Shown: piece by piece, positions 51,856 through 62,600 of the stretch
How the letters are laid out: every line of letters starts with the position of its first letter
Numbering within the stretch: position 1 is the first letter of the stretch
Origin: Alitta virens
Taxonomy: Eukaryota; Annelida; Polychaeta; Phyllodocida; Nereididae
DNA length: 64,000 bases
Reading direction: 5' to 3'
NCBI GenBank assembly: GCA_932294295.1
Contig: OW028579.1
Location: forward strand, 9,174,370-9,238,369
The notes under the pieces: generated by a model
What the model was told of the DNA's origin: nothing
What the model saw: the letters and a program-made list of their open reading frames with translations, nothing else
Databases searched by the model: none
Made by a program: the position numbers and the translations under genes

Positions 51856-53397
51856 GACAGCCTAATGTTGACAGCTTAATGTGGACAGCTTAATGTTGAT
51901 AGCTTAATGTTGTTGCCAGCTTAATGTTGACAGCTTAATGTTGACAGCTTAATGTTGACAGCTTAATGTTGTTGATAGCTTAATGTTGATAGCTTAATGT
52001 TGTCAGCTTAATGTTGACAGCTTAATGTTGACAGCTTAATGTTGACGATTTAATGTTGACGGCTCAATGTTGACATCTGAATATTTTTGACAATTTAATG
52101 TTGACCGCTTAATGTTGACAGCTTAATGTTGTTGACAGCTTAATGTTGTTGACAGCTTTATGTTGACAGCTTAATGTTGACAGCTTAATGTTGACAGCTT
52201 AATGTTGACAGCTTAATGTTGACAGCTTAATGTTGACAGCTTAATGTTGACAGTTTAATGTTGACAGCTTTATGTTGACAGCTTAATGTCGCCAGCTTAA
52301 TGTTGCCAGCTTAATGTTGACAGCTTAATGTTGATAGCTTAATGTTGACAGCTTAATGTTGACAGCCTAATGTTGACAGCTTAATGTTGACAGCTTAATG
52401 TTGACTGCCTAATGTTGTTGCCAGCTTAATGTTGACAGCTTAATGTTGACAGCTTAATGTTGACAGCTTAATGTTGACGATTTAATGTTGATGGCTCAAT
52501 GTTGACAGCTTAATGTTGTTGACAGCTTAATGTTGTTGACAGCCTAATGTTGTTGGCTTAATGTTGTTGGCTTAATGTTGACGGCTTAATGTTGACAGCT
52601 TAATGTTGACAGCTTAATGTTGACAGCTTAATGTTGACAGCTTAATGTTGACAGCATAATGTTATTGACAGCTTAATGTTGTTGACAGCTTAATGTTGTT
52701 GACAGCTTAATGTTGACAGCTTAATGTTGACAGCTTAATGTTGACAGCTTAATGTTGACAGCTTAATGTTGACAGCTTAATGTTGTCGACAGCTTAATGT
52801 TGCTGACAGCTTAATGTTGTTGACAGCTTAATGTTGACAGCTTAATGTTGACGATTTAATGTTGACGGCTCAATGTTGATAGCTTAATGTTGTTGACAGC
52901 TTAATGTTGTTGACAGCTTAATGTTGACAGCTTAATGTTGTTGACAGCTTAATGTTGATAGCTTAATGTTGATAGCTTAATGTTGACAGCTTAATGTTGA
53001 CAACTTAATGTTGACAGTTTAATGTTGACAGCTTAATGTTGACAGCTTAATGTTGACGATTTAATGTTGACGGCTCAATGTTGACAGCTTAATGTTGTTG
53101 ACAGCTTAATGTTGACAGCTTAATGTTGTTGACAGCTTAATGTTGATAGCTTAATGTCGACAGCTTAATTTTGACAGTTTAATGTTGACAGTTTAATGTT
53201 GACAGCTTAATGTTGACAGCTTAATGTTGACAGCTTAATGTTGACAGCTTGATGATGACAGCTTGATGTTGACAGCTTAATGTTGATAGCTTAATGTCGA
53301 CAGCTTAATGTGGACAGCTTAATGTCGCCAGCTTAATGTTGCAAGCTTAATGTTGACAGCTTAATGTTGATGGCTTAATGTTGACAGCTTAATGTTG
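51856..53397 (+). repeat. 1541-bp tandem duplication, first copy
   Basis: Pairs with the following 1541 bp: GTGGACAGC 51881 and 53422, GACATC 52072 and 53613. Shared private changes are AATATTTTTG, GACAGCATAATGTTATTG, GTTGCTGACAGC (near 52801 and 54342), GACAGCTTAATTTTGACAGT (near 53169 and 54710) and GTGGACAGCTTAATGTCGCC (near 53311 and 54852). Boundaries are accurate to a few monomers, because the join sits in GACAGC monomers. Confidence 0.85.
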
Positions 53398-54938
53398 ACA
53401 GCCTAATGTTGACAGCTTAATGTGGACAGCTTAATGTTGATAGCTTAATGTTGTTGCCAGCTTAATGTTGACAGCTTAATGTTGACAGCTTAATGTTGAC
53501 AGCTTAATGTTGTTGATAGCTTAATGTTGATAGCTTAATGTTGTCAGCTTAATGTTGACAGCTTAATGTTGACAGCTTAATGTTGACGATTTAATGTTGA
53601 CGGCTCAATGTTGACATCTGAATATTTTTGACAATTTAATGTTGACCGCTTAATGTTGACAGCTTAATGTTGTTGACAGCTTAATGTTGTTGACAGCTTT
53701 ATGTTGACAGCTTAATGTTGACAGCTTAATGTTGACAGCTTAATGTTGACAGCTTAATGTTGACAGCTTAATGTTGACAGCTTAATGTTGACAGTTTAAT
53801 GTTGACAGCTTTATGTTGACAGCTTAATGTCGCCAGCTTAATGTTGCCAGCTTAATGTTGACAGCTTAATGTTGATAGCTTAATGTTGACAGCTTAATGT
53901 TGACAGCCTAATGTTGACAGCTTAATGTTGACAGCTTAATGTTGACTGCCTAATGTTGTTGCCAGCTTAATGTTGACAGCTTAATGTTGACAGCTTAATG
54001 TTGACAGCTTAATGTTGACGATTTAATGTTGATGGCTCAATGTTGACAGCTTAATGTTGTTGACAGCTTAATGTTGTTGACAGCCTAATGTTGTTGGCTT
54101 AATGTTGTTGGCTTAATGTTGACGGCTTAATGTTGACAGCTTAATGTTGACAGCTTAATGTTGACAGCTTAATGTTGACAGCTTAATGTTGACAGCATAA
54201 TGTTATTGACAGCTTAATGTTGTTGACAGCTTAATGTTGTTGACAGCTTAATGTTGACAGCTTAATGTTGACAGCTTAATGTTGACAGCTTAATGTTGAC
54301 AGCTTAATGTTGACAGCTTAATGTTGTCGACAGCTTAATGTTGCTGACAGCTTAATGTTGTTGACAGCTTAATGTTGACAGCTTAATGTTGACGATTTAA
54401 TGTTGACGGCTCAATGTTGATAGCTTAATGTTGTTGACAGCTTAATGTTGTTGACAGCTTAATGTTGACAGCTTAATGTTGTTGACAGCTTAATGTTGAT
54501 AGCTTAATGTTGATAGCTTAATGTTGACAGCTTAATGTTGACAACTTAATGTTGACAGTTTAATGTTGACAGCTTAATGTTGACAGCTTAATGTTGACGA
54601 TTTAATGTTGACGGCTCAATGTTGACAGCTTAATGTTGTTGACAGCTTAATGTTGACAGCTTAATGTTGTTGACAGCTTAATGTTGATAGCTTAATGTCG
54701 ACAGCTTAATTTTGACAGTTTAATGTTGACAGTTTAATGTTGACAGCTTAATGTTGACAGCTTAATGTTGACAGCTTAATGTTGACAGCTTGATGATGAC
54801 AGCTTGATGTTGACAGCTTAATGTTGATAGCTTAATGTCGACAGCTTAATGTGGACAGCTTAATGTCGCCAGCTTAATGTTGCAAGCTTAATGTTGACAG
54901 CTTAATGTTGATGGCTTAATGTTGACAGCTTAATGTTG
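53398..54938 (+). repeat. 1541-bp tandem duplication, second copy
   Basis: Repeats the preceding segment with all its private changes and no difference I noticed. The related single segment at 58.56-60.1 kb shares AATATTTTTG, AATTTTGACAGT and the GTGGACAGC/GTCGCC pair, but has GTTGTTGACAGC instead of GTTGCTGACAGC and GACAGCTTAATG before GTTATTG. Those two changes therefore arose before this duplication but after the split of the two family E copies. Confidence 0.85.
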
Positions 54939-56460
54939 ACAGCTTAATGTTGACAGCTTAATGTTGACAGCTTAATGTTGACGATTTAATGTTGACGGCT
55001 CAATTTTGACAGCTGAATATTGTTGACAGCTTAATGTTGTTGACAGCTTAATGTTGACAGCTTAATATTGTTGACAGCTTAATGTTGTTGACAGCTTAAT
55101 GTTGTTGACAGCTTAATGTTGACAGCTTAATGTTGACAGCTTAATGTTGACAGCTTAATGTTGACAGCTTAATGTTAACAGCTTAATGTTGACAGCTTAA
55201 TGTTGACAGCTTAATGTTGTTGACAGCTTAATGTTGATAGCTTAATGTTGATAGCTTAATGTTGACAGCTTAATGTTGACAGCTTAATGTCGCCAGCTTA
55301 ATGTTGCCAGCTTAATGTTGACAGCTTAATGTTGATAGCTTAATGTTGACAGCTTAATGTTGACAGCCTAATGTTGACAGCTTAATGTTGACAGCTTAAT
55401 GTTGACTGCTTAATGTTGTTGCCAGCTTAATGTTGACAGCTTAATGTTGACAGCTTAATGTTGACAGCTTAATGTTGACGATTTAATGTTGATGGCTCAA
55501 TGTTGACAGCTTAATGTTGTTGACAGTTTAATGTTGTTGACAGCTTAATGTTGACAGCTTAATGTTGTTGACAGCTTAATGTTGATAGCTTAATGTTGAC
55601 GGCTTAATGTTGACAGCTTAATGTTGACAGCTTAATGTTGACGATTTAATGTTGACGGCTTAATGTTGACAGCTTAATGTTGTTGACAGCTTAATGTTGT
55701 TGGCTTAATGTTGTTGGCTTAATGTTGACAGCTTAATGTTGACAGCTTAATGTTGACAGCTTAATGTTGACAGCTTAATGTTGACAGCTTAATGTTGACA
55801 GCTTAATGTTGACAGCTTAATGTTGACAGCTTAATGTTATTGACAGCTTAATGTTGTTGACAGCTTAATGTTGTTGACAGCTTAATGTTGACAGCTTAAT
55901 GTTGACAGCTTAATGTTGCCAGCTTAATGTTGACAGCTTAATGTTGACAGCTTAATGTTGTCGACAGCTTAATGTTGTTGACAGCTTAATGTTGTTGACA
56001 GCTTAAAGTTGACAGCTTAATGTTGACAGCTTAATGTTGACAGCTTAATGTTGACGATTTAATGTTGACGGCTTAATGTTGATAGCTTAATGTTGTTGAC
56101 AGCTTAATGTTGTTGACAGCTTAATGTTGACAGCTTAATGTTGTTGACAGCTTAATGTTGATAGCTTAATGTCGACAGCTTAATGTTGACAGTTTAATGT
56201 TGACAGTTTAATGTTGACAGCTTAATGTTGACAGCTTAATGTTGACAGCTTGATGTTGACAGCTTGATGTTGACAGTTTAATGTCGATAGCTTAATGTCG
56301 ACAGCTTAATGTCGACAGCTTAATGTCGCCAGCTTAATGTTGCCAGCTTAATGTTGACAGCTTAATGTTGACGATTTAATGTTGACGGCTCAATTTTGAC
56401 AGCTGAATATTGTTGACAGCTTAATGTTGTTGACAGCTTAATGTTGACAGCTTAATATTG

Positions 56461-57955
56461 TTGACAGCTTAATGTTGTTGACAGCTTAATGTTGTTGACA
56501 GCTTAATGTTGACAGCTTAATGTTGACAGCTTAATGTTGACGGCTTAATGTTGACGGCTTAATGTTGACGGCTTAATGTTGACGGCTTAATGTTGACGGC
56601 TTAATGTTGACAGCTTAATGTTGTTGACAGCTTAATGTTGTTGACAGCTTAATGTTGTTGACAGCTTAATGTTGATAGCTTAATGTTGATAGCTTAATGT
56701 TGACAGCTTAATGTTGACAGTTTAATGTTGACAGCTTAATGTTGACAGCTTAATGTCGGCAGCTTAATGTCGGCAGCTTAATGTTGACAGCTTAATGTTG
56801 ATAGCTTAATGTTGACAGCTTAATGTTGACAGCCTAATGTTGACAGCTTAATGTGGACAGCTTAATGTTGATAGCTTAATGTTGTTGCCAGCTTAATGTT
56901 GACAGCTTAATGTTGACAGCTTAATGTTGACAGCTAAATGTTGTTGATAGCTTAATGTTGATAACTTAATGTTGTCAGCTTAATGTTGACAGCTTAATGT
57001 TGACAGCTTAATGTTGACGATTTAATGTTGACGGCTCAATGTTGACATCTGAATATTGTTGACAATTTAATGTTGACCGCTTAATGTTGACAGCTTAATG
57101 TTGTTGACAGCTTAATGTTGTTGACAGCTTTATGTTGACAGCTTAATGTTGACAGCTTAATGTTGACAGCTTAATGTTGACAGCTTAATGTTGACAGCTT
57201 AATGTTGACAGCTTAATGTTGACAGTTTAATGTTGACAGCTTAATGTTGACTGCTTAATGTCGCCAGCTTAATGTTGCCAGCTTAATGTTGACAGCTTAA
57301 TGTTGATAGCTTAATGTTGACAGCTTAATGTTGACAGCCTAATGTTGACAGCTTAATGTTGACAGCTTAATGTTGACTGCCTAATGTTGTTGCCAGCTTA
57401 ATGTTGACAGCTTAATGTTGACAGCTTAATGTTGACGATATAATGTTGATGGCTCAATGTTGACAGCTTAATTTTGTTGACAGTTTAATGTTGTTGACAG
57501 CTTAATGTTGACAGCTTAATGTTGACAGCTTAATGTTGACGATTTAATGTTGATGGCTCAATGTTGATAGATTAATGTTGTTGACAGCTTAATGTTGTTG
57601 ACAGCTTAATGTTGACAGCTTAATGTTGTTGACAGCTTAATGTTGATAGCTTAATGTTGATAGCTTAATGTTGACAGCTTAATGTTGACAACTTAATGTT
57701 GACAGTTTAATGTTGACAGCTTAATGTTGACGATTTAATGTTGACGGCTCAATGTTGACAGCTTAATGTTGTTGACAGCTTAATGTTGACAGCTTAATGT
57801 TGTTGACAGCTTAATGTTGATAGCTAAATGTCGACAGCTTAATGTTGACAGTTTAATGTTGACAGTTTAATGTTGACAGCTTAATGTTGACTGCTTAATG
57901 TTGGCAGCTTAATGTTGACAGCTTAATGTTGACAGCTTAATGTTGACAGCTTAAT
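56461..57955 (+). repeat. Linker between family E copies, family B-like
   Basis: Contains ATATTGTTGAC, five GACGGC monomers (56539-56608), a GTCGGC doublet near 56755 (two in a row, as near 61470), GTGGACAGC, the GACATC block at 57044, and the rare GACGATATAATG monomer near 57434. It then has a cassette with GATAGATT and GATAGCTAAATGTCGAC. The first part is repeated downstream at +4709 bp (GACATC at 61753; GACGATATAATG recurs near 62158). Confidence 0.7.
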
Positions 57956-60900
57956 GTTTACAGCTTAATGTTGACAGCTTAATGTTGACAGCTTAATGTT
58001 ATTGACAGCTTAATGTTGTTGACAGCTTAATGTTGTTGACAGCTTAATGTTGACAGCTTAATGTTGACAGCTTAATGTTGCCAGCTTAATGTTGACAGCT
58101 TAATGTTGACAGCTTAATGTTGTCGACAGCTTAATGTTGTTGACAGCTTAATGTTGTTGACAGCTTAAAGTTGACAGCTTAAAGTTGACAGCTTAATGTT
58201 GACAGCTTAATGTTGACAGCTTAATGTTGACGATTTAATGTTGACGGCTCAATGTTGATAGCTTAATGTTGTTGACAGCTTAATGTTGTTGACAGCTTAA
58301 TGTTGACAGCTTAATGTTGTTGACAGCTTAATGTTGATAGCTTAATGTTGATAGCTTAATGTTGACAGCTTAATGTTGACAACTTAATGTTGACAGTTTA
58401 ATGTTGACAGCTTAATGTTGATAGCTTAATGTTGTTGCCAGCTTAATGTTGACAGCTTAATGTTGACAGCTTAATGTTGACAGCTTAATGTTGTTGACAG
58501 TTTAATGTTGTTGACAGCTTAATGTTGATAGCTTAATGTTGACAGCTTAATGTTGACAGCCTAATGTTGACAGCTTAATGTGGACAGCTTAATGTTGATA
58601 GCTTAATGTTGTTGCCAGCTTAATGTTGACAGCTTAATGTTGACAGCTTAATGTTGACAGCTTAATGTTGTTGATAGCTTAATGTTGATAGCTTAATGTT
58701 GTCAGCTTAATGTTGACAGCTTAATGTTGACAGCTTAATGTTGACGATTTAATGTTGACGGCTCAATGTTGACATCTGAATATTTTTGACAATTTAATGT
58801 TGACCGCTTAATGTTGACAGCTTAATGTTGTTGACAGCTTAATGTTGTTGACAGCTTTATGTTGACAGCTTAATGTTGACAGCTTAATGTTGACAGCTTA
58901 ATGTTGACAGCTTAATGTTGACAGCTTAATGTTGACAGTTTAATGTTGACAGCTTTATGTTGACAGCTTAATGTCGCCAGCTTAATGTTGCCAGCTTAAT
59001 GTTGACAGCTTAATGTTGATAGCTTAATGTTGACAGCTTAATGTTGACAGCCTAATGTTGACAGCTTAATGTTGACAGCTTAATGTTGACTGCCTAATGT
59101 TGTTGCCAGCTTAATGTTGACAGCTTAATGTTGACAGCTTAATGTTGACAGCTTAATGTTGACGATTTAATGTTGATGGCTCAATGTTGACAGCTTAATG
59201 TTGTTGACAGCTTAATGTTGTTGACAGCCTAATGTTGTTGGCTTAATGTTGTTGGCTTAATGTTGACGGCTTAATGTTGACAGCTTAATGTTGACAGCTT
59301 AATGTTGACAGCTTAATGTTGACAGCTTAATGTTGACAGCTTAATGTTATTGACAGCTTAATGTTGTTGACAGCTTAATGTTGTTGACAGCTTAATGTTG
59401 ACAGCTTAATGTTGACAGCTTAATGTTGACAGCTTAATGTTGACAGCTTAATGTTGTCGACAGCTTAATGTTGTTGACAGCTTAATGTTGTTGACAGCTT
59501 AAAGTTGACAGCTTAATGTTGACAGCTTAATGTTGACAGCTTAATGTTGACGATTTAATGTTGACGGCTCAATGTTGATAGCTTAATGTTGTTGACAGCT
59601 TAATGTTGTTGACAGCTTAATGTTGACAGCTTAATGTTGTTGACAGCTTAATGTTGATAGCTTAATGTTGATAGCTTAATGTTGACAGCTTAATGTTGAC
59701 AACTTAATGTTGACAGTTTAATGTTGACAGCTTAATTTTGACAGCTTAATGTTGACGATTTAATGTTGACGGCTCAATGTTGACAGCTTAATGTTGTTGA
59801 CAGCTTAATGTTGACAGCTTAATGTTGTTGACAGCTTAATGTTGATAGCTTAATGTCGACAGCTTAATTTTGACAGTTTAATGTTGACAGTTTAATGTTG
59901 ACAGCTTAATGTTGACAGCTTAATGTTGACAGCTTAATGTTGACAGCTTGATGATGACAGCTTGATGTTGACAGCTTAATGTTGATAGCTTAATGTCGAC
60001 AGCTTAATGTGGACAGCTTAATGTCGCCAGCTTAATGTTGCAAGCTTTATGTTGACAGCTTAATGTTGATGGCTTAATGTTGACAGCTTAATGTTGACAG
60101 CTTAATGTTGACAGCTTAATGTTGACAGCTTAATGTTGACGATTTAATGTTGACGGCTCAATTTTGACAGCTGAATATTGTTGACAGCTTAATGTTGTTG
60201 ACAGCTTAATGTTGACAGCTTAATATTGTTGACAGCTTAATGTTGTTGACAGCTTAATGTTGTTGACAGCTTAATGTTGACAGCTTAATGTTGACAGCTT
60301 AATGTTGACAGCTTAATGTTGACAGCTTAATGTTAACAGCTTAATGTTGACAGCTTAATGTTGACAGCTTAATGTTGTTGACAGCTTAATGTTGATAGCT
60401 TAATGTTGATAGCTTAATGTTGACAGCTTAATGTTGACAGCTTAATGTCGCCAGCTTAATGTTGCCAGCTTAATGTTGACAGCTTAATGTTGATAGCTTA
60501 ATGTTGACAGCTTAATGTTGACAGCCTAATGTTGACAGCTTAATGTTGACAGCTTAATGTTGACTGCTTAATGTTGTTGCCAGCTTAATGTTGACAGCTT
60601 AATGTTGACAGCTTAATGTTGACAGCTTAATGTTGACGATTTAATGTTGATGGCTCAATGTTGACAGCTTAATGTTGTTGACAGTTTAATGTTGTTGACA
60701 GCTTAATGTTGACAGCTTAATGTTGTTGACAGCTTAATGTTGATAGCTTAATGTTGACGGCTTAATGTTGACAGCTTAATGTTGACAGCTTAATGTTGAC
60801 GATTTAATGTTGACGGCTTAATGTTGACAGCTTAATGTTGTTGACAGCTTAATGTTGTTGGCTTAATGTTGTTGGCTTAATGTTGACAGCTTAATGTTGA

Positions 60901-62600
60901 CAGCTTAATGTTGACAGCTTAATGTTGACAGCTTAATGTTGACAGCTTAATGTTGACAGCTTAATGTTATTGACAGCTTAATGTTGTTGACAGCTTAATG
61001 TTGTTGACAGCTTAATGTTGACAGCTTAATGTTGACAGCTTAATGTTGCCAGCTTAATGTTGACAGCTTAATGTTGACAGCTTAATGTTGTCGACAGCTT
61101 AATGTTGTTGACAGCTTAATGTTGTTGACAGCTTAATGTTGACAGCTTAATATTGTTGACAGCTTAATGTTGTTGACAGCTTAATGTTGTTGACAGCTTA
61201 ATGTTGACAGCTTAATGTTGACAGCTTAATGTTGACGGCTTAATGTTGACGGCTTAATGTTGACGGCTTAATGTTGACGGCTTAATGTTGACGGCTTAAT
61301 GTTGACGGATTAATGTTGACAGCTTAATGTTGTTGACAGCTTAATGTTGTTGACAGCTTAATGTTGTTGACAGCTTAATGTTGATAGCTTAATGTTGATA
61401 GCTTAATGTTGACAGCTTAATGTTGACAGTTTAATGTTGACAGCTTAATGTTGACAGCTTAATGTCGGCAGCTTAATGTCGGCAGCTTAATGTTGACAGC
61501 TTAATGTTGATAGCTTAATGTTGACAGCTTAATGTTGACAGCCTAATGTTGACAGCTTAATGTGGACAGCTTAATGTTGATAGCTTAATGTTGTTGCCAG
61601 CTTAATGTTGACAGCTTAATGTTGACAGCTTAATGTTGACAGCTTAATGTTGTTGATAGCTTAATGTTGATAACTTAATGTTGTCAGCTTAATGTTGACA
61701 GCTTAATGTTGACAGCTTAATGTTGACGATTTAATGTTGACGGCTCAATGTTGACATCTGAATATTGTCGACAATTTAATGTTGACCGCTTAATGTTGAC
61801 AGCTTAATGTTGTTGACAGCTTAATGTTGTTGACAGCTTTATGTTGACAGCTTAATGTTGACAGCTTAATGTTGACAGCTTAATGTTGACAGCTTAATGT
61901 TGACAGCTTAATGTTGACAGCTTAATGTTGACAGTTTAATGTTGACAGCTTAATGTTGACTGCTTAATGTCGCCAGCTTAATGTTGCCAGCTTAATGTTG
62001 ACAGCTTAATGTTGATAGCTTAATGTTGACAGCTTAATGTTGACAGCCTAATGTTGACAGCTTAATGTTGACAGCTTAATGTTGACTGCCTAATGTTGTT
62101 GCCAGCTTAATGTTGACAGCTTAATGTTGACAGCTTAATGTTGACAGCTTAATGTTGACGATATAATGTTGATGGCTCAATGTTGACAGCTTAATGTTGT
62201 TGACAGTTTAATGTTGTTGACAGCTTAATGTTGACAGCTTAATGTTGTTGACAGCTTAATGTTGATAGCTTAATGTTGACGGCTTAATGTTGACAGCTTA
62301 ATGTTGTTGACAGCTTAATGTTGTTGACAGCCTAATGTTGTTGGCTTAATGTTGTTGGCTTAATGTTGACAGCTTAATGTTGACAGCTTAATGTTGACAG
62401 CTTAATGTTGTTGACAGCTTAATGTTGACAGCTTAATGTTGACAGCTTAATGTTGACAGCTTAATGTTGACAGCTTAATGTTATTGACAGCTTAATGTTG
62501 TTGACAGCTTAATGTTGTTGACAGCTTAATGTTGACAGCTTAATGTTGACAGCTTAATGTTGCCAGCTTAATGTTGACAGCTTAATGTTGACAGCTTAAT
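57956..62600 (+). repeat. HOR family E, copy 2 (single 1541-bp segment, about 449-bp deletion)
   Basis: Collinear with copy 1: GTTTACAGC 57956, GACATC 58771, GTTAACAGC 60332, GACATC 61753. Near 58.17 kb one monomer is added (two AAAG monomers in a row), which turns the 6685 offset into 6699. Near 61.13 kb the text jumps from GTTGTTGAC 17-mers straight to the AATATTGTTG part, skipping the AAAG/cassette/GTCGCC segment that copy 1 has at about 56.0-56.45 kb. The offset drops from 5158 to 4709, a deletion of about 449 bp. Confidence 0.8.

Larger units (their letters stand above)
51241..56460 (+). repeat. HOR family E, copy 1 (with internal 1541-bp duplication)
   Basis: Starts near the GTTTACAGC variant (51271), which recurs at 57956. 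It then contains GCCAGC, AAAG, the 205-bp cassette, GTGGACAGC, the GACATC block (52072, duplicated at 53613), GTTAACAGC (55174), the GATGGCTC dyad, TTGGC doublets and a second AAAG segment near 56.0 kb. Offsets to copy 2 are 6685-6699 bp before the duplication and 5158 bp after it. The difference is 1541 bp, exactly the length of the internal duplication. Confidence 0.8.
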
